DNA from: Rhodoblastus sp. 17X3
Lineage (GTDB): Bacteria; Pseudomonadota; Alphaproteobacteria; Rhizobiales; Beijerinckiaceae
Assembly (NCBI RefSeq): GCF_030056575.1
Contig: NZ_JASHHX010000020.1
Location: 1-64,000, forward strand
Direction of reading: 5' to 3'
Length of the DNA stretch: 64,000 nt
Part shown: piece by piece, positions 1 to 7,959 of the stretch
How positions within the stretch are numbered: the first letter of the stretch is position 1
Layout of the letters: each line of letters opens with the position of its first letter
Position numbers and translations under genes: made by a program
Notes under the pieces: model-generated
Databases searched by the model: none
Told to the model about the DNA's origin: nothing
What the model saw: only the letters and a program-made list of their open reading frames with translations

Positions 1-2
1 AG

Positions 3-188
3 GTCGCCGACTTCAATGGCGATGGAAAGGCTGACGTTCTCTGGCGCAACACCAACGGCGCGCTCTACGACTGGACAATGAACGGTTCGCAAATCGAGTC
101 CAGCCAGCCAATCACCTACCAAGGCGCGGCGGTTAACCTGGGCGGCTGGCACATGCTTGCCACGCCGACAAACCAGGCGTTCGGCTGA
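3..188 (+). CDS. FG-GAP/VCBS repeat protein, C-terminal fragment
   Basis: An open frame enters from the window edge and ends at TGA, giving the last 61 residues of a larger protein. It begins VADFNGDGKADVLWRN, the typical FG-GAP/VCBS signature in which the Asp/Asn/Gly loop (D-F-N-G-D-G-K-D) binds calcium in a beta-propeller blade. It ends in a blade-like segment with GGWHMLATP. Such repeats usually belong to large secreted or surface proteins. The N-terminus, any signal peptide and the full domain order lie outside the window. An IS3 remnant starts about 135 bp downstream, so this may be an accessory region. Confidence 0.6.
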   Translation, partial: VADFNGDGKADVLWRNTNGALYDWTMNGSQIESSQPITYQGAAVNLGGWHMLATPTNQAFG

Positions 189-323
189 GTTGCCTGTGCT
201 CAGAGCCACATTGCCCGCCAAAGCTAATGTCGGCATTGTTGTCGACATGATCGTCTCGTTAAACCCACTCGGATTGGCATAGACGAGCGTTTCTTTCAAC
301 GTCGCGTTGTAGAGCCAGCCAAC

Positions 324-350
324 TGAGCACCTCCCCGAAAATTGGACACT
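324..350 (+). repeat. Putative left terminal inverted repeat of the IS3 element
   Basis: The sequence TGAGCACCTCCCCGAAAATT, followed by GGACAC, begins with TG and contains the CCCCGAAAATTGGACA type of end common in IS3-family elements. It lies about 55 bp before the orfA start, the usual distance. No partner repeat could be found downstream. Confidence 0.55.
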
Positions 351-403
351 GACGGAAGCTACGATCTGATGTTTGCTGGTCTCCAAAGACGAGGAGATCA
401 GAC

Positions 404-697
404 ATGTCGAAGCGCAGAAACCATGACGCCGCGTTTAAGGCGCGCGTCGCCCTGGAAGCCTTGAAGGGCGAGAAGACCGCATCCGAACTGGCGACGGCTT
501 ACGGCGTGCATCCCACCATGATCCACCAGTGGAAGAAGGCGCTGCTCGAAGGGGCGACCGACATTTTCGAACGTGGGGCCAAGAAGAAGGCCGAGATCGA
601 CGAGGGCGCCGTCCGGGACCTGCATGCCAAGATCGGGGAGCTGGCGGTCGCCAACGATTTTTTGTCCAGAAAGCTCAAACCCTGGACCGGGAAGTGA
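404..697 (+). CDS. IS3-family transposase OrfA
   Basis: OrfA is 97 residues long and appears intact. Residues about 8-60 hold a helix-turn-helix of the IS3 OrfA type (KARVALEALKGEKTASELA, then YGVHPTMIHQWKKAL), which binds the terminal repeats. The C-terminal half is a leucine-zipper-like helix (EGAVRDLHAKIGELAVAND) used for multimerisation. Translation starts at an ATG preceded by GAGGAGA. In IS3 elements OrfA regulates transposition and is fused to OrfB by a -1 frameshift. A T6 tract near its 3' end fits that. With OrfB truncated, OrfA is probably only a remnant. Confidence 0.8.
   Translation: MSKRRNHDAAFKARVALEALKGEKTASELATAYGVHPTMIHQWKKALLEGATDIFERGAKKKAEIDEGAVRDLHAKIGELAVANDFLSRKLKPWTGK
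658..663 (+). other. Candidate -1 frameshift slippery tract (T6)
   Basis: Six T residues precede G near the end of orfA. Slipping back one base here converts the OrfA frame (AND-F) into the OrfB frame (FFVQKAQTLDRE), as expected for IS3-family OrfAB fusion proteins. The relative frame of orfB (-1) agrees. No downstream stimulatory structure was assessed. Confidence 0.5.
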
Positions 698-705
698 GGC
701 GCGGC

Positions 706-1227
706 ATGATCGAGCCTGACCATCCAGCGCTATCGATCGGCATTCAGTGTCGCCTGCTGTCGATCTCGCGGTCATCGTTCTACTACGAGCCGCAGGGCGA
801 GACGGAGCTGAACCTCGCTTTGATGCTGCTTATCGACAAACAGTTCCTGGAGACGCCGTTCTACGGCGTCCAGCAGATGACCTGGCATTTGCAGAATGAA
901 GGCCATCCGGTGAATGTGAAGCGCATCCGGCGGCTCATGCGCTTGATGGGGCTGATGCCGATCTACCAGAAGCCGAACACCAGCAAGCCAGCGAAGGGAC
1001 ACAAGACCTATCCCTACTTGTTGCGGGGCCTGCGGATCGAGCGCCCAAATCAGGTCTGGTGCGCCGACATCACCTATCTACCGATGAAGCGAGGCTTTCT
1101 TTATCTGATCGCCATCATGGACTGGCACACGCGCAAGGTGCTGACCTGGCGGATAGCCCTTCCCCCTCAGCCATCACTCACCTTAAAGCTCGCCAAAGCA
1201 CAGCCAGAGTCCGATCGGGACCGATAG
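706..1227 (+). pseudogene. IS3-family transposase OrfB, truncated
   Basis: The frame carries the N-terminal HTH_21-like region of OrfB (YGVQQMTWHLQ, VNVKRIRRLMRLMGL) and the start of the rve integrase core with the first catalytic Asp (QVWCADITYLPM). Similarity ends after DWHTRKVLTWRI. The regions with the second Asp and the Glu of the DDE triad are absent, so the enzyme cannot be active. The last 24 or so residues before the stop (rich in Pro, Leu and Lys) are read-through of foreign sequence. The ATG at 706 is the usual OrfB-only start, but normal expression would be as an OrfAB fusion from 404. Confidence 0.75.
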
Positions 1228-1351
1228 ATGAATACGGCGCCTGAGACAGCCAGCCGTTGCAAAATTTTCTCAAGTGGGAATGCCTCCCCATAGTCCGCCT
1301 ACTCCTGCTGGACCGTGGTATTTTTTTGAGGAATCACTTTACCCCAGGTCA

Positions 1352-1366
1352 GAACAAAAAAAGAAC
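1352..1366 (+). promoter_or_regulatory. LexA/SOS box of recA (GAAC-N7-GAAC)
   Basis: GAACAAAAAAAGAAC is an exact match to the direct-repeat SOS box of alphaproteobacteria, GAAC-N7-GAAC. It ends directly before the likely -35 element and about 85 bp upstream of the recA ATG, so LexA bound here should block recA transcription until DNA damage. Confidence 0.85.
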
Positions 1367-1394
1367 TTGCGGGCCGGAACAAATCGCGTACATT
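1367..1394 (+). promoter_or_regulatory. Probable recA promoter
   Basis: TTGCGG (1367-1372) and TACATT (1389-1394) are spaced by 16 bp and lie immediately downstream of the SOS box. They form a plausible sigma-70-type promoter. The assignment rests on spacing and position only. Confidence 0.5.
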
Positions 1395-1451
1395 GACGCA
1401 ATACAAGTTCATTGCATCTGCGCCGCCAGCCGTGCCAAAAGGATAGAGCCC

Positions 1452-2528
1452 ATGTCGCAAGCGAATCTCCGCCTCGTGGAAGGAACCTCCGTGGACAAGA
1501 CCAAGGCTCTAGACGCCGCCCTGGCACAGATTGAACGCGCCTTCGGCAAGGGTTCGATCATGCGGCTCGGCAAAAACCAGCCGGCAACGGAAATCGAAAC
1601 CATTTCCACCGGTTCGCTCGGACTTGACATCGCCCTTGGCGTCGGCGGTTTGCCGAGGGGCCGCATCGTTGAGATCTACGGACCGGAATCCTCGGGCAAG
1701 ACGACGCTCGCGCTCCACACGATCGCCGAGGCGCAGAAAAGCGGCGGCGTCTGCGCCTTCGTCGACGCGGAACACGCCCTCGACCCGGTTTACGCCCGCA
1801 AGCTTGGCGTCCACCTTGACGATCTGCTGGTTTCCCAGCCCGATACCGGCGAACAGGCGCTTGAGATCACCGATACGCTGGTCCGCTCTGGCTCCGTCGA
1901 CGTTCTGGTCATCGATTCCGTCGCGGCTCTGGTGCCGCGCGCCGAAATCGAAGGCGAAATGGGCGAAGTCCAGCCCGGCCTGCAGGCCCGCCTGATGAGC
2001 CAGGCCCTGCGCAAGCTCACCGCCTCGATCTCCAAATCGAGGACCATGGTGATCTTCATCAACCAGATCCGCATGAAGATCGGCGTGATGTACGGCTCGC
2101 CGGAAACCACCACTGGCGGCAATGCGCTGAAATTCTATGCCTCGGTGCGTCTCGACATCCGCCGCATCGGCGCGATCAAGGACCGCGAGGAGGTCACCGG
2201 CAACCAGACCCGCGTCAAGGTCGTCAAGAACAAGGTGGCGCCGCCATTCAAACAGGTCGAATTCGACATCATGTATGGCGAAGGCGTCTCGAAATTCGGC
2301 GAATTGGTCGATCTCGGCGTGAAGGCCGGCGTGGTTGAGAAGTCCGGCGCATGGTTCTCCTTCGATAGCCAGCGCCTGGGCCAGGGCCGCGAAAACGCTA
2401 AAAGCTTTCTGAAAGCCAATCCCGAAACGGCGGCGCGTATCGAACAGACCATCCGGGAAAACGCCGGCCTGATCGCCGAGCGCATTCTCGAAAATATCGA
2501 CCCAGCCGCTGAAGACAGCGACTCCTGA
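1452..2528 (+). CDS. recA: Recombinase RecA
   Basis: RecA (358 residues) forms ATP-dependent filaments on single-stranded DNA, drives homologous recombination and triggers LexA self-cleavage. The Walker A motif GPESSGKT is at residues 77-84, followed by the DAEHALD and [12 protein letters not shown] (L2 loop) segments and a short acidic C-terminal tail ending AAEDSDS. The frame is open much further upstream, but the ATG at 1452 ([11 protein letters not shown]) matches normal RecA N-termini and lies downstream of the SOS box, so the longer version is rejected. The gene stands alone, with alaS about 235 bp downstream on the same strand. Confidence 0.97.
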   Translation: MSQANLRLVEGTSVDKTKALDAALAQIERAFGKGSIMRLGKNQPATEIETISTGSLGLDIALGVGGLPRGRIVEIYGPESSGKTTLALHTIAEAQKSGGVCAFVDAEHALDPVYARKLGVHLDDLLVSQPDTGEQALEITDTLVRSGSVDVLVIDSVAALVPRAEIEGEMGEVQPGLQARLMSQALRKLTASISKSRTMVIFINQIRMKIGVMYGSPETTTGGNALKFYASVRLDIRRIGAIKDREEVTGNQTRVKVVKNKVAPPFKQVEFDIMYGEGVSKFGELVDLGVKAGVVEKSGAWFSFDSQRLGQGRENAKSFLKANPETAARIEQTIRENAGLIAERILENIDPAAEDSDS

Positions 2529-2674
2529 CGCCAGCCTCGCGGCCGCTTTCCCAAACAATCGGTGAGAAGCAAAAAATATCGGAGATCGACGGCCTCGCCG
2601 CCGTCCTCCGCCCATATCGGCGCGACCGACCGTTTAAGGATTATATGCCGACTACTCTCGACAGGCCCTTGACC

Positions 2675-2686
2675 TATCTATAGATA
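2675..2686. repeat. 12-bp perfect palindrome upstream of alaS
   Basis: TATCTATAGATA is a perfect palindrome in the 236-bp spacer between recA and alaS, about 80 bp before the alaS ATG. It could be an operator or chance. I do not recognise it as a known site, and nothing else was recognised in this spacer. Confidence 0.35.
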
Positions 2687-2764
2687 AAGCCGCCCGCCTC
2701 GCAGCAGGACTGCGCGTGAATTTCGGGAGCCTGAGCGAGGCCAAGCGGAGAGTCGAGAGCATCC

Positions 2765-5422
2765 ATGAGCGGCGTCAACGAAATCCGGTCCACTTTTCTC
2801 GATTATTTCGCCAAGAACGGTCACACCACCGTCGAATCTTCTTCCTTGGTCCCCCGCAACGATCCGACATTGATGTTCACCAATGCCGGGATGGTGCCGT
2901 TCAAGAATCTCTTCACGGGCGCCGAGAAGCGGGACTATACCCGCGCCGCCTCCGCGCAGAAATGCGTCCGCGCCGGCGGCAAGCACAATGATCTCGACAA
3001 TGTCGGCTACACAGCACGACATCACACTTTTTTCGAGATGCTCGGAAACTTCTCCTTTGGAGATTATTTCAAGGAGCAGGCGATCGTCCTGGCCTGGAAC
3101 CTGATCATCAAGGAATTCGGCCTTCCCAAGGATCGGCTGCTCGTCACCGTCTATCACGACGACGACGAAGCTTTCTGCCTCTGGAAAAAGATCGCCGGCT
3201 TCTCCGACGACCGCATCATCCGCATCGCGTCGAGCGACAATTTCTGGTCGATGGGCGAAACCGGCCCCTGCGGCCCCTGCTCCGAGATCTTCTACGATCA
3301 GGGCGAAGCCCTTCGCGGCGGCCCGCCCGGCAGCCCGGATGAGGACGGCGACCGTTTCCTCGAATTCTGGAACCTCGTCTTCATGCAGTTCGAACAGGTC
3401 GCGCCGGGCCAGCGGGTTCCGCTCCCGCGGCCGTCGATCGACACCGGCATGGGCCTGGAGCGCATCGCCGCCCTGATGCAGGGCGTCCATTCGAATTTTG
3501 AAATCGACTTGTTCCGCGCCCTCATCCGCGCCGTCGCGGACGCCACCGGCGTCGAACCGGACGGCCCGATGCAGGCGAGCCACCGCATCATCGCCGATCA
3601 TTTGCGCGCCTCGGCTTTCCTGGTCGCGGACGGCGTGCTGCCAGCCAACGAAGGCCGCGGCTATGTCCTGCGCCGGATCATGCGCCGCGCCATGCGCCAC
3701 GCCCAGATGCTCGGCGCGCGCGATCCGCTGATGTGGCGTCTTGTCCCGGCGCTGGTGCGGGAAATGGGCGCCGCCTATCCGGAATTGTCCCGCGCCCAGC
3801 CGCTCATTGAGGAGACCCTCAAGCTCGAAGAAACCCGGTTCCGCACCACGCTGGCGCGCGGTCTCGCGATCCTGGACGAGGAGACCCGCGACCTCATCGA
3901 GGGCCAGAGCCTGTCGGGCGATGTCGCCTTCAAGCTTTACGACACCTATGGCTTCCCGCTCGATCTGACGCAGGAAGCGCTGCGCGCCCGCAAGATCGGC
4001 GTGGACAAGACCGCCTTCGACGCCGCCATGGAGCGCCAGCGCGCCGAAGCGCGCAAGGCCTGGACGGGTTCCGGCGACGCGGCGACCGAAACGGTCTGGT
4101 TCGCGATCAAGGACAAGGTCGGCGCGACCGACTTCCTCGGCTATGAGACCGAGTCGGCCGAAGGCGTGGTGGTCGCCCTGGTGCGCGACGGCGTCGAACG
4201 GGATGCGCTCAAGACCGGCGAAAAAGGCCTCGTCATCCTCAATCAGACGCCGTTCTACGCGGAGTCAGGCGGCCAGGTTGGCGACACTGGCGTCCTTCAC
4301 GCCGGCGAAACCCGACTGCGCGTCGAAAACACCGTCAAGAAGGTCGGTGATCTTTTCATTCACGAAGTCGTCGTGGAGCGCGGCGAGGTCAGGCGCGACA
4401 TGGCGCTTCAGCTCGATGTCGATCACGAACGCCGGAGCGCGATCCGCGCCAACCATTCCGCCACCCATCTCCTGCATGAAGCCCTGCGCGAAGTGCTCGG
4501 CGACCATGTTGCGCAAAAAGGCTCTCTCGTCGCCGCCGACCGGCTGCGCTTCGATTTCGCCCATCCGAAGCCCGTCACCGATCAGGAGCTGGCGCAGGTC
4601 GAAGATATCGCCAATCGCGTCATCCTTGAGAACGCGGCGGTCTCGACGCGCCTGATGGAGGTCGATCAGGCGATCGAATCGGGCGCGAAAGCCCTCTTCG
4701 GCGAAAAATACGGCGACGAAGTCCGTGTCGTCTCCATGGGCGGCGGCGCCCGTCGCGCTTTCTCGGTCGAACTTTGCGGTGGCGTTCATGTTTCCCGCAC
4801 GGGCGACATCGGCCTGGTGTCGATCGTCGGCCGCAGCGCGGTCGCCGCCGGCGTCCAGCGCATCGAAGCCAAGACCGCCGCTTCCGCGCGCCATCATTTG
4901 AATTCCGAGGCGCGGGTCCTTCGCGATCTGTCCGGATTGCTGCGCGCGCCAGTCGAGGACGCCGCCGACCGCCTTGCCGCGCTGCTTGAGGAACGCAAGA
5001 AGCTCGAACGCGAACTGACCGAGGCGCGCAAGAAGCTCGCCATGGGCGGCGGAGGAGGAAACGCCGAAGAGCCGGTGCGTCAGGTCGCGGGCGTCAAGCT
5101 CTTTGCGCGCGCTATTTCCGGCGTGGAGATGAAGGATCTCAAATCGCTCGCCGACGAGGCGAAGCAGTCGATCGGCTCCGGCATCGTGGCCATCATCGGA
5201 GTCGCCGAAGACGGCCGCGCTGGCGTCGTCGTCGCCGTGACGCCGGATCTGACGACGAAATTCAACGCAGTCGACTTCGTGCGCCTCGCGTCCGAAAAGC
5301 TCGGCGGCAAGGGCGGCGGCGGCCGGCCCGACATGGCGCAGGCGGGCGGCCCCGATGGCGCCGCAGCGGACCAAGCGCTCGCGGCCATCGCCGAACTGCT
5401 GGAGCAGCGCGCCGCATCCTGA
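2765..5422 (+). CDS. alaS: Alanyl-tRNA synthetase
   Basis: This 885-residue class II synthetase attaches alanine to tRNA-Ala. The N-terminal catalytic domain has motif 1/2 sequences ([29 protein letters not shown]) and GMGLERIA of motif 3. The editing domain carries the zinc-binding set HSATH (about residues 564-568) and CGGVH (from residue 671), which hydrolyses mischarged Ser/Gly-tRNA. The C-terminal DHHA1 region ends with [13 protein letters not shown]. Length and domain order are normal for the full enzyme. The ATG at 2765 gives the usual N-terminus. It converges on the MoxR gene, with a hairpin between them. Confidence 0.97.
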   Translation: MSGVNEIRSTFLDYFAKNGHTTVESSSLVPRNDPTLMFTNAGMVPFKNLFTGAEKRDYTRAASAQKCVRAGGKHNDLDNVGYTARHHTFFEMLGNFSFGDYFKEQAIVLAWNLIIKEFGLPKDRLLVTVYHDDDEAFCLWKKIAGFSDDRIIRIASSDNFWSMGETGPCGPCSEIFYDQGEALRGGPPGSPDEDGDRFLEFWNLVFMQFEQVAPGQRVPLPRPSIDTGMGLERIAALMQGVHSNFEIDLFRALIRAVADATGVEPDGPMQASHRIIADHLRASAFLVADGVLPANEGRGYVLRRIMRRAMRHAQMLGARDPLMWRLVPALVREMGAAYPELSRAQPLIEETLKLEETRFRTTLARGLAILDEETRDLIEGQSLSGDVAFKLYDTYGFPLDLTQEALRARKIGVDKTAFDAAMERQRAEARKAWTGSGDAATETVWFAIKDKVGATDFLGYETESAEGVVVALVRDGVERDALKTGEKGLVILNQTPFYAESGGQVGDTGVLHAGETRLRVENTVKKVGDLFIHEVVVERGEVRRDMALQLDVDHERRSAIRANHSATHLLHEALREVLGDHVAQKGSLVAADRLRFDFAHPKPVTDQELAQVEDIANRVILENAAVSTRLMEVDQAIESGAKALFGEKYGDEVRVVSMGGGARRAFSVELCGGVHVSRTGDIGLVSIVGRSAVAAGVQRIEAKTAASARHHLNSEARVLRDLSGLLRAPVEDAADRLAALLEERKKLERELTEARKKLAMGGGGGNAEEPVRQVAGVKLFARAISGVEMKDLKSLADEAKQSIGSGIVAIIGVAEDGRAGVVVAVTPDLTTKFNAVDFVRLASEKLGGKGGGGRPDMAQAGGPDGAAADQALAAIAELLEQRAAS

Positions 5423-5427
5423 ACCGG

Positions 5428-5451
5428 GTCAGGCCGCGCCGGCGGCCTGAC
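5428..5451. other. Stem-loop between convergent alaS and MoxR genes
   Basis: GTCAGGCCGC and GCGGCCTGAC form a perfect 10-bp stem around a 4-base loop, six bases after the alaS stop and eight bases from the end of the convergent gene. There is no T tract on either side, so it is at best an imperfect intrinsic terminator or a 3'-end stabiliser shared by both transcripts. Confidence 0.5.
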
Positions 5452-5459
5452 TTAATGGC

Positions 5460-6305
5460 TCAGCGGTTTTCCCGGCGATGCAGGAACGCCAGCCGCTCGA
5501 ACATGTGGACGTCCTGCTCGTTCTTGAGCAGGGCGCCGTGGAGCGGCGGAATCAGCCTGGACGCGTCGCTTTCGCGCAATTGTTCGGGCGTGATGTCCTC
5601 GCTGAGAAGCAGCTTCAGCCAATCCAGCAATTCCGAAGTCGAAGGCTTCTTTTTGAGGCCAGGAACCTCGCGCATCTGGAAGAACAGTCTCAACGCCTCT
5701 TCGATCAGGCTTTTCTTCAGATCCGGGAAATGGGCGGCGATGATCGCCTCCATCGTCGGCTTGTCCGGAAACTTGATGTAGTGGAAAAAGCAGCGCCGCA
5801 GGAACGCGTCGGGCAATTCCTTTTCGTTGTTCGAGGTGATGATGACGAGCGGCCGTTTCTTCGCGCGGATCGTTTCGCCCGTCTCGTAGACGTGGAACTC
5901 CATCCGGTCGAGCTCCAGCAGCAGATCGTTCGGGAATTCGATATCAGCCTTGTCGATCTCGTCGATCAGCAGCACCAGAGGCTCATCCGCGACGAAAGCC
6001 TCCCAGACCTTGCCGCGCTTGATGTAGTTTCCGATCTCGCTGACGCGGGGGTCGCCCAGCTGTGAATCGCGCAGGCGCGACACGGCGTCATATTCATAAA
6101 GACCCTGCTGCGCCTTGGTGGTCGACTTGATGTGCCAGGTCAGCAAACGCGCGGATAAAGCGCTTGCGACCTCTTCGGCGAGGACCGTCTTGCCCGTCCC
6201 CGGCTCGCCCTTCACGAGCAGCGGACGCTCGAGGGTCACGGCGGCGTTCACCGCCACCTGAAGGTCCTTGGTCGCGACATAGGTTTTAGAACCACTGAAA
6301 CGCAT
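5460..6305 (-). CDS. MoxR-family AAA+ ATPase
   Basis: This 281-residue cytoplasmic AAA+ protein is of the MoxR type. Walker A is GEPGTGKT (residues 33-40). Walker B is VLLIDEIDKAD at about 110-120. Sensor 1 is VIITSNNEKELPDAFLRRC, followed by a small helical lid domain. MoxR ATPases work as chaperone-like factors with a von Willebrand (VWA) partner to mature metal- or cofactor-containing enzymes or assemble complexes. The likely partner is the VWA protein at 7960, but it is on the other strand and separated by an outer-membrane protein gene, which is unusual. The substrate cannot be deduced. Confidence 0.9.
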   Translation of the reverse strand: MRFSGSKTYVATKDLQVAVNAAVTLERPLLVKGEPGTGKTVLAEEVASALSARLLTWHIKSTTKAQQGLYEYDAVSRLRDSQLGDPRVSEIGNYIKRGKVWEAFVADEPLVLLIDEIDKADIEFPNDLLLELDRMEFHVYETGETIRAKKRPLVIITSNNEKELPDAFLRRCFFHYIKFPDKPTMEAIIAAHFPDLKKSLIEEALRLFFQMREVPGLKKKPSTSELLDWLKLLLSEDITPEQLRESDASRLIPPLHGALLKNEQDVHMFERLAFLHRRENR

Positions 6306-6782
6306 GCTTTTTCCGGGCCTTTCCCTGGCGGTCCGCCCCGCGCAGAAGACGTGGGCGAACGGCGGATTTCACGCAATGTGGCGCCGCAACAGGCAAGGGG
6401 CAAGCATTGGGCGACAAATCACGCGAATCGAAATGACCGCTTTGTGAGCATTTCTGGGCGTCGAACCAGTGGGGGTCCGCGCCATATTGCGCTGCAAAAT
6501 CCTACCTAAGTCGGAAGTCGTGTATTTTCTGTAGGTTAGGCAGACCTCCGAACCATCCCAAAATGTGACATTTCTACAACTCGCGGAATCCGATTGCGCC
6601 AAAAAGGCGGAAACGTGGCGGGTGTGGCTGCGCGGACCTTTCTTTCCATTTTCCCAATCGACTATTGTAGAGGCCTCGGATGTCCCGTGCTGAATTATTG
6701 AAGCCAAGGCTGAATAGGCGCCACGGGAACGAAGTAAAGAGTTTGTTAACACTGAACTGAAGCCCTCGGGAGGGGTATTCAA
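6306..6782. other. 477-bp intergenic region between MoxR and porin-like genes
   Basis: Both neighbours are transcribed away from this region, so promoters for both should lie here. A strong ribosome-binding site (GGGAGGGG, 6768-6775) precedes the downstream ATG by seven bases. A palindrome TGTTAACA lies at about 6743-6750. The middle part is relatively AT-rich, as expected of a promoter region. I recognised no RNA gene, riboswitch or conserved coding sequence. Confidence 0.4.
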
Positions 6783-7730
6783 ATGAACATTAAGGCTAAA
6801 CTTCTCGGCGCCGCGATGGGCGCTCTCGGCCTCTGCGGCCTGAGCTCCGCCGCCCTCGCCGGCTCGACCAACCCGCCCGGCGAGCGCGCCGGTCTCGACC
6901 TGGCGACCCCGCTGCCGGAAGGCATCTATTTCGTCAACATCACCGGCGTCGGCAACTGGCGCGACGCGGTGCCGGGCGCCGATTCGAACTTCTCCTACAA
7001 CGTTCCGATTGTCGCCTGGTCGACCCCCTGGAACATCCTCGGCGGCCACATCCAGCTGCTCGTCGCCGCTCCGGAAATTCTCGCCGGCGAAAACTATCGC
7101 AATCCGCTCGCCATCGGCGGCCGCAGCACCTTCTATGCCCAGACCATCTACAACCCCTTCGTCGCCGGCCAGATCGCCTGGAACTTCGGCAACGGGTTCA
7201 GCGCTTCGCTGTTGTCGGGCGCCTATATCGGCATCAGCAACGCCGGCACCTTCGACAACGCCTTCAATCACACCACCTTCCACGAGCAGTTGGCCTTGGC
7301 CTATCATGGCGGCGGCTGGAATGCGACCGCCAACCTGATGGTCGGCTTCCTGACCGACCAGGGTTCTTGCTCTGCCTTCGGCATTGTCCCGAGCTGCCAG
7401 AACAACGACTATTTCAACTATGACCTCGCCCTGACCCACACCTTCGGCAAGTGGGAAGTTGGTATGGTGGGCTATGGCTCGACCGACTTCGGCGGCTATG
7501 GCGCGGGCTTCAATAACTCCGGCATCTACCATCAGGCCTATGCCAACCAGTCCCAGTTCGCCCTCGGCGGCCTGATCGGCTATAACTTCGGCCCGGTGAT
7601 CACCCAGTTCATCGTCTCGACCGACGTTTACACCCAGAACTACAACAACAAGCAGACCCAGTTCCTGGCTCACGTCATCGTCCCGCTGTGGGCGCCGGAA
7701 GCCCCGAAGGCCGTCGTCGCCAAGTACTGA
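6783..7730 (+). CDS. Outer-membrane protein of the phenol-degradation MetA-like (porin/transporter) family
   Basis: A 315-residue protein starts with a clear signal peptide (MNIKAKLLGAAMGALGLCG, cleavage near SAALA-GS). The mature part consists of alternating aromatic and polar strands (for example FYAQTIYNPFVAGQIAWNFG, FSASLLSGAYIGIS) and ends near an aromatic terminal strand, as in beta-barrel outer-membrane proteins. The N-terminal PEGIYFVNITG region recalls the SphA/phenol_MetA_deg family, whose members are proposed channels for hydrophobic substrates. Translation is likely strong, given the near-consensus ribosome-binding site, and a strong terminator follows, suggesting an abundant monocistronic transcript. 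The substrate is unknown. Confidence 0.7.
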   Translation: MNIKAKLLGAAMGALGLCGLSSAALAGSTNPPGERAGLDLATPLPEGIYFVNITGVGNWRDAVPGADSNFSYNVPIVAWSTPWNILGGHIQLLVAAPEILAGENYRNPLAIGGRSTFYAQTIYNPFVAGQIAWNFGNGFSASLLSGAYIGISNAGTFDNAFNHTTFHEQLALAYHGGGWNATANLMVGFLTDQGSCSAFGIVPSCQNNDYFNYDLALTHTFGKWEVGMVGYGSTDFGGYGAGFNNSGIYHQAYANQSQFALGGLIGYNFGPVITQFIVSTDVYTQNYNNKQTQFLAHVIVPLWAPEAPKAVVAKY

Positions 7731-7743
7731 TCATCTGATCAGT
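7726..7743 (+). repeat. Inverted repeat at the end of the porin-like gene
   Basis: ACTGATCA and TGATCAGT form a perfect 8-bp inverted repeat around two bases and overlap the TGA stop of the porin-like gene. It may form a small hairpin ahead of the main terminator, or be incidental. Confidence 0.35.
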
Positions 7744-7775
7744 CTGGCCGATCTTCGGAACGGATCAAAAATATC

Positions 7776-7807
7776 GCCGACGATGGTTCGCCATCGTCGG
7801 CTTTTTT
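7776..7807 (+). terminator. Strong intrinsic terminator of the porin-like gene
   Basis: GCCGACGATGG and CCATCGTCGGC form a perfect 11-bp stem around the tetraloop TTCG, followed directly by six T residues. This is a textbook rho-independent terminator 45 bp after the stop codon. Confidence 0.93.
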
Positions 7808-7959
7808 GTGCGCCGTATCGTTCGCAAGTCCATTTTCGGAGCGCGGCTTCCCCCTGCCCTGTTCATCCTGTAGCTTCCCCATGTTGGCTCCGGTTCGACG
7901 CCGGCAATCGCGTTGAACGGCCTTCGACGAATTTCGGACTGCCGGAAGGCCCGGGCCCC

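Larger units (their letters stand above)
324..1156 (+). mobile_element. IS3-family insertion sequence, right end missing
   Basis: The segment contains a putative left terminal repeat, a complete orfA and the first part of orfB in the -1 frame, the standard IS3 arrangement. Recognisable transposase sequence stops near base 1156, just after the motif DWHTRKVLTWRI. The following bases code for unrelated residues up to a stop at 1227. I found no matching right terminal repeat before recA, so the element looks deleted at its 3' end and unable to move itself. The exact right boundary is estimated from loss of protein similarity and could be off by tens of bases. Confidence 0.75.

Noticed and set aside
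1157-1451. Right terminal repeat of the IS3 element
   Set aside because: I looked for a complement of the left end (TGTCCAATTTTCGGGG type) up to the recA start and did not find one.
1509-2615. Long minus-strand frame antisense to recA (368 residues)
   Set aside because: It is a mirror of the recA codon pattern in GC-rich DNA and its product has no recognisable domain.
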